DNA from: Donghicola sp041224595
GTDB lineage: Bacteria; Pseudomonadota; Alphaproteobacteria; Rhodobacterales; Rhodobacteraceae
Direction of reading: 5' to 3'
NCBI RefSeq assembly: GCF_041224595.1
Contig: NZ_JBGFGN010000162.1
Coordinates: 310,001 to 374,000 of the forward strand
DNA: 64,000 nucleotides
In this document: piece by piece, positions 43,217 through 51,399 of the stretch
Layout: every line of letters starts with the position of its first letter
How positions within the stretch are numbered: the stretch's first letter is position 1
Made by a program: the position numbers and the translations under genes
The notes under the pieces: model-generated
The model's database searches: none
What the model saw: the letters and a program-made list of their open reading frames with translations, nothing else
What the model was told of the DNA's origin: nothing

Positions 43217-44314
43217 TCACACCAGACGGGCACCGCTGGCAGGATCAAAGTACGTTGCCTTACCCAGATCGAACGCGAATTGCGCACGGGCGCCGGGGCG
43301 CACTTCGGTTTCTGCCTGCAAGCGCGCGGTGACTTCCTTACCGCCTAAACGCGAGACCACATAGGTGTCCGCACCGGCGGGCTCGACCACGTCCACGTGG
43401 ACGTCGGCCAGCTCCAAGTTGTCGCCCTGACGGCTGCCCGGATCGGTGATGTCCTCGGGGCGCAGGCCGATGATCACATCGCGCGGCAGATCCACCCCGC
43501 GGCGGTCGGTCAGCACCAAAGGCGCCTCGCCGTCGCGGGCAATCTCGATCCGGCGGGCGTTGCCGTCTGCCGACACCGTGGCCGGTATCAGGTTCATCGC
43601 GGGGCTACCCATGAAGTCCGCCACAAACAGGTTGGCAGGCTGGCGGTAGATTTCCGCAGGCGTACCGATCTGCTGGATGATGCCGTCCTTCATGACTACG
43701 ATCTTGGTCGCAAGGGTCATCGCCTCGATCTGGTCGTGGGTCACATAGACCATCGACGCATGAAGATCCTGATGCAGGCGCTTGATTTCAGTACGCATTT
43801 CCACGCGCAGCTTTGCATCAAGGTTCGACAGGGGTTCGTCAAACAGGAACAGCGCGGGGTCACGGACCAGCGCACGACCCATCGCCACACGCTGACGCTG
43901 GCCGCCGGACAACTGGCTAGGCTTGCGGTTCAGCAGCTTTTCGATTTGCAGCTGTTTCGCCACTTCGGCCAGCTTCTGGTCCTGCACAGATTTGTCGACG
44001 CCGCGGACCTTCATGCCAAAGGTGATGTTCTTAGCCACCGACATGGTCGGGTACAGAGCGTAGCTCTGGAACACCATCGCGATATTGCGGTCTTTGGGGC
44101 TGACATTGGTCATGTCCTGTCCGGCAATGTTCAGCTGACCGCCAGTGATGGGTTCCAGACCAGCGATACAGTTCAGCAGCGTGGACTTACCGCAGCCCGA
44201 GGGGCCGACCAGCACCAGAAAGTCACCCTTTTCGATGGACACGTTGATGTCCTTGAGGATCTCGGTCTGGCCGTAAGATTTGTACAGGTTTTGAATGTCG
44301 AGAATAGGAGCCAT
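43217..44314 (-). CDS. Sugar ABC transporter ATP-binding protein (UgpC/MsmK type)
   Basis: 365 residues. Walker A GPSGCGKST (37-45), Q-loop FQSYALYPTM, signature LSGGQ (135-139), Walker B LFLFDE (155-160), switch His in YVTHDQ, and a C-terminal TOBE regulatory domain (from about 235). This is the CUT1 carbohydrate-import ATPase. Last gene of the operon SBP-permease-permease-ATPase, with a 4-bp gap to the permease. Confidence 0.93.
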   Translation of the reverse strand: MAPILDIQNLYKSYGQTEILKDINVSIEKGDFLVLVGPSGCGKSTLLNCIAGLEPITGGQLNIAGQDMTNVSPKDRNIAMVFQSYALYPTMSVAKNITFGMKVRGVDKSVQDQKLAEVAKQLQIEKLLNRKPSQLSGGQRQRVAMGRALVRDPALFLFDEPLSNLDAKLRVEMRTEIKRLHQDLHASMVYVTHDQIEAMTLATKIVVMKDGIIQQIGTPAEIYRQPANLFVADFMGSPAMNLIPATVSADGNARRIEIARDGEAPLVLTDRRGVDLPRDVIIGLRPEDITDPGSRQGDNLELADVHVDVVEPAGADTYVVSRLGGKEVTARLQAETEVRPGARAQFAFDLGKATYFDPASGARLV

Positions 44315-44318
44315 GGGG

Positions 44319-45209
44319 TTATCCTTTCACCGAACCGGCGGTGAGGCCGCGGATGAAGTACTTGCCGGCGACGACATAGACGAGCAGCGTGGGCAGAGCG
44401 GCGATGATCGCAGCAGCCATATCCACGTTGTATTCCTTAACGCCGGTGGTGGAGTTGACGATGTTGTTGAGGGCCACGGTGATGGGCTGGGTGCCCGCCT
44501 GGCTGAACGACACACCAAAGAGGAAGTCGTTCCAGATCTGGGTGAACTGCCAGATGACCGAGACCACGATGATGGGCAGCGACAAGGGCAGGAAGATCGA
44601 GAAGAAGATCCGGAAGAAGCCCGCGCCGTCGATTTTGGCCGCTTTGACCAGTTCGGCAGGGATGGTCACATAGTAGTTGCGGAAGAACAGCGTGGTGAAA
44701 CCAAGGCCGTAGACCACGTGCACCAGGATCAGACCGGGGATCGAGCCTGCAAGGCCAAGGATACCCAGCATTTTCGCCATGGGCAGCAGGACCACCTGAA
44801 ACGGAATGAAGCATCCAAACAGCAGCAGAGCAAAAATGATGTTCGCCCCGCGGAAGCGCCACTGCGCCACCACATAGCCGTTCATTGCGCCAATCACGGT
44901 CGAAATCAGAACCGCCGGAATGGCCAGCAGGATCGAGTTCCACATGTAGGGCTTCAGGCCCTCGCACTGGATGCCGGTACAGGCGCCGGACCATGCTTTG
45001 GCCCATGCGTCAAAGGTCACTTCGCGCGGCAGGGCAATCAGGCTGCCCGAGCGGATTTCATCTAGGCTTTTCAGCGATGTGGTGACCATCACGAAAAGCG
45101 GGACAAGGTAGTACAGGGCAAAGAGTCCCAGCAGGACATACAGGCCCCAGCGCAGGGCGATCTTGCCCCACGGGCGGGGTGCGCCTTGGGTTGCAGACAG
45201 ATCAGTCAT
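44319..45209 (-). CDS. Sugar ABC transporter permease (MalG/GtsC-like)
   Basis: 296 residues, six transmembrane helices. The EAA-type coupling loop appears as ELVKAAKIDGAGFFRIFFSI followed by FLPLSLP. A CUT1 family permease paired with the preceding gene, whose 3' end it overlaps by 8 bp. Confidence 0.92.
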   Translation of the reverse strand: MTDLSATQGAPRPWGKIALRWGLYVLLGLFALYYLVPLFVMVTTSLKSLDEIRSGSLIALPREVTFDAWAKAWSGACTGIQCEGLKPYMWNSILLAIPAVLISTVIGAMNGYVVAQWRFRGANIIFALLLFGCFIPFQVVLLPMAKMLGILGLAGSIPGLILVHVVYGLGFTTLFFRNYYVTIPAELVKAAKIDGAGFFRIFFSIFLPLSLPIIVVSVIWQFTQIWNDFLFGVSFSQAGTQPITVALNNIVNSTTGVKEYNVDMAAAIIAALPTLLVYVVAGKYFIRGLTAGSVKG

Positions 45210-46074
45210 TGCGGGTTCTCAGTTCGGAATAGAGGTAGGGAACAACGATGGTGAACACGACGAGCATCATGATCATGGCAGAGCTTGCCGCCTGCCCCAG
45301 ATCCCCGCGCGAGAATGCCATGGCATACATGTAAGTCGCCGGAAGGTCAGTCGCGTATCCGGGGCCGCCATTGGTCATGGCAATCACGAGGTCAAAGCTC
45401 TTGATCGCGAGGTGCGACAGAACAATGAACGCGGACAGGAAGATCGGCGCCATCGAAGGGATGATGATCGCGGTGTAGATACGGGTGGTCGGGATTCCGT
45501 CCACTTGGGCCGCCTTGATAATCTCGGTATCGACCGAGCGCAGACCCGCAAGGAAAAGCGCCATCACAAAACCGGACGCCTGCCAGACAGCGGCGATCAC
45601 AATGGTGTAGATGGCATAATCAGGGTTCACCAGCCAGTCGAAGGTAAAGTTTTCAAAGCCCCAGCCCTGAACAACTTTTTCCAGACCCAGACCGGGGTTC
45701 AGAATCCATTTCCACGCGGTGCCGGTCACGATCATCGACAGCGCCATGGGGTAAAGGTAAATGGTGCGTAGCACGCCTTCGGTGCGGATTTTCTGGTCCA
45801 GTAGGATTGCCAGAAGCAGCCCAAGCACCATCGAAATCACGATAAACAGCGCGCCGAAGATATAGAGGTTGTTCATGGCCACATCCCAGCGGGGTGCAGC
45901 GAACAGACGCTCGTATTGGCCAAAGCCCTCGATATCGTACTTGGGCATCAGGCGGGATTTGGTCAGTGAGATCCATCCTGTCCAGGCGATGAAGCCATAA
46001 ACAAAGAGCAGAATGGCAATAAAAGTCGGGGCCAGTACCAGCTTGGGTACATGGCGTTCAAGCCAGAGGGTCAT
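45202..46074 (-). CDS. Sugar ABC transporter permease (MalF/GtsB-like)
   Basis: 290 residues, six transmembrane helices. The EAA loop appears as EIIKAAQVDGIPTTRIYTAI and IIPSMAPI. A short version of MalF-type permeases, as in glucose-type GtsB. It is separated from the binding-protein gene by 66 bp containing a strong hairpin. Confidence 0.92.
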   Translation of the reverse strand: MTLWLERHVPKLVLAPTFIAILLFVYGFIAWTGWISLTKSRLMPKYDIEGFGQYERLFAAPRWDVAMNNLYIFGALFIVISMVLGLLLAILLDQKIRTEGVLRTIYLYPMALSMIVTGTAWKWILNPGLGLEKVVQGWGFENFTFDWLVNPDYAIYTIVIAAVWQASGFVMALFLAGLRSVDTEIIKAAQVDGIPTTRIYTAIIIPSMAPIFLSAFIVLSHLAIKSFDLVIAMTNGGPGYATDLPATYMYAMAFSRGDLGQAASSAMIMMLVVFTIVVPYLYSELRTRND

Positions 46075-46095
46075 TTTGGATTGCTCCTGACGAAA

Positions 46096-46129
46096 AGGCC
46101 CTCCGCGCTTTGGCGCGCGCGAAGGGCCG
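46096..46129 (-). promoter_or_regulatory. Intra-operon hairpin between binding-protein and permease genes
   Basis: GGCCCTCCGCGC / GCGCGAAGGGCC-type stem in the 66-bp gap, without a U tract. Such hairpins after ABC binding-protein genes are known to stabilise the upstream mRNA and keep the binding protein more abundant than the permeases. Confidence 0.55.
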
Positions 46130-46140
46130 TAGTTCAGGGG

Positions 46141-47385
46141 TTACTGGACAGCCGCGACTGCGTTGACCAGCATTTCGACTGCGTCTTCCGACGACATGTC
46201 AGAGTTGAAGTGGGCGGTCACAACGTCGGTGATCGCACCCGATTGCGCGCCGCGCAGAGCCATGCCGTGCGCGTAGCTGGGAAGCAGCGAGCCGCTTTCG
46301 CTCGATGCTGCCATTTCTTCGCTCGAGGTGTGGGCGCACATGTCGAACTCGTCCAGCGAGACGTCGGTACGCACAGGGATCGAGCCCTTGTTCAGGTTAA
46401 AGACTTTCTGGAAGGACGGACCAACGATCAATTTCGCCAGCAGCGCCTGACCTTCTTCTTTGTCCGCACCGTCCACGTCGAACATCGCAAAGCTGTCTAC
46501 GTTATAGAGGTAGCCTTCACCGGGGGTCGATGCGCAGAGGAAATCCTCGCCGGGGGTTTTGCCCGCTGCCAGGAATTCACCCTTGGCCCAGTCACCCATG
46601 ATCTGGAACGCGGCTTCGCCGTTCATGACCATTGCGGTTGCCAGGTTCCAGTCGCGACCCGAGAAGTTCTGGTCCACGTAGCCGCGCATTTTGCGCATCT
46701 GGTCGAACGACGCCTTCATGGTGTCCGAACCCAGTGCTTCGGGGTCCAGCTCGACCAGCGCCTTGTGGAAGAACTCGGGGCCACCCAGACCCAGAACAAC
46801 GGTTTCAAAGACAGTGGCGTCCTGCCATGCCTGACCACCGTGTGCCAGCGGGGTGATGCCAGCGGCCTGCAGCTTGTCTGCGGCGGCGTTGAACTCTTCC
46901 CAAGTGGTGGGCATTTCGATGCCGTTGTCGGCCAGCACCTGAGCGTTTGCCCAGATCCAGTCAACGCGGTGGACGTTTACGGGCGCGGCACACCAGGTGC
47001 CTTCGCACTTCATGTGCTCTGCGATCGCTGCGGGCAGTACGTCAGCCCAACCGTTTTCCTCTGCAACGGCCGAGATGTCCGACAGAACGCCCTCTTCGTA
47101 CCATTCCTGAATCGCGGGGCCCTTGAGCTGAACCGCTGCGGGCGCGTTGCCCGACAGAACACGAGCACGCAGAGCGGTCATCGCCGCGTCGCCGCCACCG
47201 CCTGCAACGGGCATGTCGGTCCAGGTGCCGCCGTTATCCTTGAATTCCTGCTGCAGAACAGCAACCGACTTGGCTTCGCCGCCCGAGGTCCACCAGTGCA
47301 GAACTTCTGCCTGAGGCTCCGCGACAGATGTGGTTGCGAGTGCGCAAAGAGCCGCGGTCGCGGCTGCAAAAACTGTAAACTTCAT
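46141..47385 (-). CDS. Sugar ABC transporter substrate-binding protein, glucose (GtsA)-like
   Basis: 414 residues with a Sec signal peptide (about 21 residues, ending TTSVA). The mature part begins AEVLHWWTSGGEAKSV and contains GTWTDMPVAGGGGDAAMTAL and APVNVHRVDWIWAN, a pattern I associate with glucose/mannose-binding proteins such as Pseudomonas GtsA. First gene of the operon and divergent from a response-regulator/kinase pair, as in the Pseudomonas glucose locus. Glucose is the likeliest ligand, but related hexoses are possible. Confidence 0.85.
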   Translation of the reverse strand: MKFTVFAAATAALCALATTSVAEPQAEVLHWWTSGGEAKSVAVLQQEFKDNGGTWTDMPVAGGGGDAAMTALRARVLSGNAPAAVQLKGPAIQEWYEEGVLSDISAVAEENGWADVLPAAIAEHMKCEGTWCAAPVNVHRVDWIWANAQVLADNGIEMPTTWEEFNAAADKLQAAGITPLAHGGQAWQDATVFETVVLGLGGPEFFHKALVELDPEALGSDTMKASFDQMRKMRGYVDQNFSGRDWNLATAMVMNGEAAFQIMGDWAKGEFLAAGKTPGEDFLCASTPGEGYLYNVDSFAMFDVDGADKEEGQALLAKLIVGPSFQKVFNLNKGSIPVRTDVSLDEFDMCAHTSSEEMAASSESGSLLPSYAHGMALRGAQSGAITDVVTAHFNSDMSSEDAVEMLVNAVAAVQ

Positions 47386-47504
47386 GATTTCCTCCCATCG
47401 GCGCCCCAGATCATTGTAGGGCGTGAAGTGCGCAAAGTGTTGCGCCCCTATGCATCAGGCGCAAGGCCGCCACACGGTAGCTGCATGACATTTCGAGAGC
47501 CTTT

Positions 47505-47552
47505 GTTACCGTTTGTTACCCAACAGACAGCCATTTTGTTACAAAGCGTTAC
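47505..47552. promoter_or_regulatory. Two GTTAC-N5-GTTAC direct repeats, candidate response-regulator operator
   Basis: GTTAC at 47505, 47515, 47538 and 47548: two pairs with 10-bp periodicity, the second pair 33 bp (about three helical turns) from the first, in the divergent gap between the binding-protein gene and the OmpR-family regulator gene. Direct repeats of this period are typical of OmpR/PhoB-type operators. Confidence 0.55.
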
Positions 47553-47629
47553 GCTCGACCGTCAGGTTCCACTAGACAGGGCCCTATTCGCCCGCCATTT
47601 TCGCGAGCCAAGCAGGGAGAGACCCCGAC

Positions 47630-48364
47630 ATGACGATACCCCGTTTGCTCGTTGTCGATGATGACACCGAACTCCGAGAGATGTTGACCAAGTATTTTCA
47701 GGGTCAGGGCTTTGCCGTGTGCCCCGCCGCGACGGGTGCCGAAATCAGCGCAGCGATGGAGCGCTACCGGATCGACCTGATCCTCTTGGACGTCATGCTG
47801 GGGGATGAAAGCGGGCTGGAGCTGTGCGCCCAACTGCGGACAGAACAGGATGTCCCAATCATCATGGTGTCTGCCCTGTCCTCGGACAATCAGCGGATGC
47901 AGGGCTATGCAGCAGGCGCGGATGATTACGTGGCCAAGCCGTTCAACCCCGATCTGCTGGCCGCCCGCGTCAAAGCGGTCCTGCGGCGCGGGAACCGTGC
48001 GGCATCGCTGACCTATCGCCGGTCCGCAGGCACTTATCGGTTCGAAGGCTGGTCCCTAGACGCCCGCACCGGCGAGGTCCGCGCGCCCGGTGGCTATCTG
48101 GTGTCCCTGTCCCGCCGCGAGGGCGCGCTGCTCAAGGCCCTGCTCGCCAACCCGATGATCCCCTTGAAACGCGAGGAGATCGCCGAAGCTTTGGACCCTG
48201 ACCGTGATCCCCAGCGCGTGATGGACGCCGCCGAGGGCCGCGCAATCGATGTTCTGGTGGGCCGTCTCCGCGGCAAACTGGAAGCCAACCCCAAAGACCC
48301 CAAGCTGATCCGCACGGAACGCGGCGTCGGCTACGTGCTGGCCTGCGAGGTCACACAGGAATGA
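47630..48364 (+). CDS. OmpR-family response regulator, GltR-like
   Basis: 244 residues. Receiver domain with the acidic cluster DDD (10-12), phospho-acceptor Asp54 in LILLDVML and Lys103 in AKPF; C-terminal winged helix with RREGALLKALLANP and DVLVGRLRGKLEANPKDPKL ending RGVGYVL. It overlaps the kinase gene by 4 bp. Its position opposite a GtsA-like operon suggests it controls sugar uptake, as GltR does in Pseudomonas. Confidence 0.9.
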   Translation: MTIPRLLVVDDDTELREMLTKYFQGQGFAVCPAATGAEISAAMERYRIDLILLDVMLGDESGLELCAQLRTEQDVPIIMVSALSSDNQRMQGYAAGADDYVAKPFNPDLLAARVKAVLRRGNRAASLTYRRSAGTYRFEGWSLDARTGEVRAPGGYLVSLSRREGALLKALLANPMIPLKREEIAEALDPDRDPQRVMDAAEGRAIDVLVGRLRGKLEANPKDPKLIRTERGVGYVLACEVTQE

Positions 48365-49782
48365 AGCTGCTGCCCTCCCTGCAGGCCAAGACCGTCAGCT
48401 GGATTTTGACGGGTACTCTGGCAGGGCTGATCACGGGCGCTCTGTGGAACGGCAGCCAGCAGGCGTGGGAACGCTATCTCGACCGCGCAGACTATGCCGG
48501 TCAACAACTCTATGGCGCGCTGAACGATGGCGCGCCCCTGCCCGCTGGCGTTTACCTGACCGAAGTCAAAGCGCCGCCGCGCGGTGTGGGCCGTGTGACC
48601 GAAGCCTCGATCCTGCAAAGCCTGTGGGACGAGGATTTCGGCGGCGCTCGCTTGTTGATCCAAGTCCATGATCCTGACCTGAGCTATACGCTCACCGATC
48701 TGCCGCCATTTTCCCTGCCGCCCCAGCAGCTTGGTGCCATGACCCGTAAAATGGCGCGCCTGTGCGGGGACCCCACCCTCTATGCCCGCGCCGAAGGCGG
48801 CAGTTGGGTACGGGTGAACGCCCCTGACATCTGGTCCTGCGCGGCGGCGCCCAATGACCTGCGCCTGCCCCTGGGCCTTGGGTTTTTGCTTTTGATCGTG
48901 ACATTGCTAAGCCGCAGCACCGAAGTCACTGGTCGTCTGGGCCGGTTGGCGCGCATCTTTGCCAACAATGGCGCAGGCGGGACCGCAATGCTGCCCACCG
49001 AAGGCCCGTCAGAGTTGAACGAAATCGCAGGCGCGCTGAACGCCTCTATCGCCCAAGAGCGCGAGGCGCTGGAAAAACGGGCCGAGGTTCTCTCTGCCAT
49101 CAGCCACGATCTGGGCACTCCTGCCGCGCGTCTGAAATTGCGCACTGCCTTGATCGGGGACGCGACCTTGCGCCAGAAGATGGAGGGCGACATCGACCAG
49201 ATGATCGCGATGGTCGAAGGCGTTTTGTCGTTCACTCGCACAGAGTTAGACGCCGAAGCGGCACAACAGATTTCCTTGACCGCGCTGGTGGAGTCCATCG
49301 TGGACGATTACGAAGATCTGGGCCGCCGTGTGACTTTGGCCCCGGTGGAATCAGAGGTGCCAGAGGTGCGCCATTCCGTTTTCGGGGTTGCGCCCCGTGA
49401 CACCAGCCTGCCCGAACCCCGCACCAGCCTGCGCGAGGCACAGCGCGTGCTGGTCGTCGCCCGTCCATTGGCGTTGCAACGGGCGATCACCAATCTGGTC
49501 GAAAACGCCCTGAACTACGGGCGCCGCGCCACGGTTCGGATCGAAAGCCACGCGGACGAGGTTTCGGTCTTGGTCGAGGATGCGGGTGGATCAGGGCTGT
49601 CTGCACTGGAGATAGGCGAATTGATCGCCCCGTTCCGACGCGGAGCGAATGCGGGGCGCGCTGCGGGCAATGGCCTTGGGCTGAGCATCGTGCAAACTGT
49701 CGCCCGCCAGCACAACGGGTCTCTGACCTTTGAGGAAGGCGCCGAGGGGCTGGTTGCGCGGTTGACCTTGCGGCGGGAATAA
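48361..49782 (+). CDS. Sensor histidine kinase, GtrS-like
   Basis: 473 residues. A transmembrane helix at about 12-30, a periplasmic sensor of about 140 residues (two cysteines, in RLCGDPTLY and IWSCAAAP, may pair), and a second helix at about 165-184. Then the dimerisation domain with phospho-His in SAISHDLGTPAARLKL and the ATPase domain with N-box NLVENALNYG, G1 VEDAGGSGL (DxGxG departs from the usual DxGPG) and G2 GNGLGLSIV. Partner of the upstream response regulator, probably sensing a periplasmic sugar or sugar acid. Confidence 0.9.
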   Translation: MKLLPSLQAKTVSWILTGTLAGLITGALWNGSQQAWERYLDRADYAGQQLYGALNDGAPLPAGVYLTEVKAPPRGVGRVTEASILQSLWDEDFGGARLLIQVHDPDLSYTLTDLPPFSLPPQQLGAMTRKMARLCGDPTLYARAEGGSWVRVNAPDIWSCAAAPNDLRLPLGLGFLLLIVTLLSRSTEVTGRLGRLARIFANNGAGGTAMLPTEGPSELNEIAGALNASIAQEREALEKRAEVLSAISHDLGTPAARLKLRTALIGDATLRQKMEGDIDQMIAMVEGVLSFTRTELDAEAAQQISLTALVESIVDDYEDLGRRVTLAPVESEVPEVRHSVFGVAPRDTSLPEPRTSLREAQRVLVVARPLALQRAITNLVENALNYGRRATVRIESHADEVSVLVEDAGGSGLSALEIGELIAPFRRGANAGRAAGNGLGLSIVQTVARQHNGSLTFEEGAEGLVARLTLRRE

Positions 49783-49826
49783 AGCCCGACATCCGGGTTG
49801 TTTGGCGGGCAGAGGGACGCTCCGCG

Positions 49827-49850
49827 GGGAGGTATTTTCACCAAGATGAA
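49827..49850 (-). repeat. Short copy of the dispersed 3'-end element
   Basis: Minus strand TTTCATCTTGGTGAAAATAC then CTCCCC, downstream of the histidine kinase gene. Core shared with copies at 18302, 19283, 43132, 57316 and 60901. Confidence 0.6.
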
Positions 49851-49937
49851 AGCCGAAGCGCGCCAGACCCCATGGCAGGGCTTGCAAGCGACGGTTTCGC
49901 CTGCCACTGAATTCCCCGAAAGTACAAAGGAAGTGAC

Positions 49938-50879
49938 ATGTCTGTGCGCAAAATCATCATTGATACCGATCCCGGACAGGATGATGCCGTGGCGATCCTG
50001 CTGGCGCTAGCCAGCCCCGAAGAGATCGAGGTTTTGGGGATCACGGCTGTGGCGGGCAATGTGCCGCTCCCGCTGACCGAAAAGAATGCGCGCATTGTCT
50101 GTGAGTTGGCGGGCCGCACGGATGTGCCGGTCTACGCAGGGTGCGATGCCCCACTAGAGCGCCCACTGGTCACCGCTGAACATGTGCACGGGAAAACCGG
50201 TTTGGACGGCCCCGACCTGCCCGATCCGACCATGGCGCTGGCGGAGGGGCACGGGGTGGATTTCATCATCGACACCCTGCGCGCGGAGCCTGCTGGCACC
50301 GTGACCTTGTGCCCCTTGGGGCCGCTGACGAACATAGCGCAGGCATTCAACAAAGCGCCAGATATCATTGAAAAGGTGCAGGAAATCGTCCTGATGGGCG
50401 GCGCCTATTTCGAGGTAGGAAACATCACTCCGGCCGCCGAGTTCAACATCTACGTGGACCCAGAAGCGGCCAAGATTGTTTTTGGTGCTGGCTGCCCGAT
50501 CACCATCATGCCGCTGGATGTGACCCACAAAGCGCTGGTCACCAAAGACCGCAATTACGCCTTCCGCGCACTCGGCACCAAGGTGGGCGTGGCCGTCGCG
50601 CAGATGACCGATTTCTTTGAGCGGTTCGACAAAGAGAAATACGGGTCCTCCGGCGCGCCGCTCCATGATCCTTGCGTCACGGCCTATTTGATCCGGCCCG
50701 ACCTGTTTACGGGACGCCATATCAATGTCGAGATCGAAACCGGCAGCGAACTGACGCTCGGGATGACCGTTGCCGATTGGTGGCGCGTGACAGACCGCGC
50801 GCCGAATGCCATGTTCATGGGCGACATCGATGCGCAGGGCTTTTTCGACCTGCTCACAGAAAGGTTGGCCCGTCTATGA
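49938..50879 (+). CDS. Nucleoside hydrolase (IunH/RihA-C family)
   Basis: 313 residues. The N-terminal calcium-binding signature IIIDTDPGQDDAVAILLAL is at 6-24; GAYFEVGNITPAAEFNIYVD and the Asp near HDPCVTAYL complete the site. These enzymes hydrolyse the N-glycosidic bond of ribonucleosides for salvage. The family does not tell purine from pyrimidine preference here. AGGAAG precedes the ATG. Its stop overlaps the next ATG (ATGA). Confidence 0.9.
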   Translation: MSVRKIIIDTDPGQDDAVAILLALASPEEIEVLGITAVAGNVPLPLTEKNARIVCELAGRTDVPVYAGCDAPLERPLVTAEHVHGKTGLDGPDLPDPTMALAEGHGVDFIIDTLRAEPAGTVTLCPLGPLTNIAQAFNKAPDIIEKVQEIVLMGGAYFEVGNITPAAEFNIYVDPEAAKIVFGAGCPITIMPLDVTHKALVTKDRNYAFRALGTKVGVAVAQMTDFFERFDKEKYGSSGAPLHDPCVTAYLIRPDLFTGRHINVEIETGSELTLGMTVADWWRVTDRAPNAMFMGDIDAQGFFDLLTERLARL

Positions 50880-51325
50880 GTGCGCAGCTCACGCTTGCTG
50901 TTTCCGAGGATTATCCCCGTCTCGCCCCCTTGATGGAGGCGCTCGATATCGAAATCGGGGTTGCCCACGATGCCGTGGCCCGCGAGGCGGCCATCATGCC
51001 CTTGCTCGAAGGGTCGCCGCTCGGGGCGGTCTATATCATCGGGCCGACCCGCGCGCCCATCGGTTTTCTGGTGATGACCCTGACGTGGTCGCTGGATTAC
51101 GGAGGCATCATGGCCTCGGTCCGTGAAATCTATGTGCGCCCTGGCGTACGTGGCCGCGGGATCGCGCCAGAGGCCCTGACGGCGTTGGTCGCCCCCCTCC
51201 GTGCGGGCGGTGTGCGGGCCTTGGGGATCGAGATTGATCCCAGCAATAGCACCGGCCAGAGCGTTTATGCCCGCGCGCTGTTCCAGCCGCGCCCCAGCGT
51301 GTCGATGATGGTACGAAAGCTGTAG
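50876..51325 (+). CDS. GNAT-family N-acetyltransferase
   Basis: 149 residues. The acetyl-CoA-binding motif A is clear: VREIYVRPGVRGRGIAPEAL (strand 4 and the RGxGIA pyrophosphate loop), followed by LGIEIDPSNSTGQSVYARAL. The start at 50876 overlaps the nucleoside hydrolase stop, so the two are coupled. The acceptor is unknown. Confidence 0.82.
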   Translation: MSAQLTLAVSEDYPRLAPLMEALDIEIGVAHDAVAREAAIMPLLEGSPLGAVYIIGPTRAPIGFLVMTLTWSLDYGGIMASVREIYVRPGVRGRGIAPEALTALVAPLRAGGVRALGIEIDPSNSTGQSVYARALFQPRPSVSMMVRKL

Positions 51326-51399
51326 AGCCCTTTTGCAGGGCTGCTCTGGCAAAATCGGTGTCCGGTGCATAGGTTCTGTCCTAGCGAAAGGACACCGTC

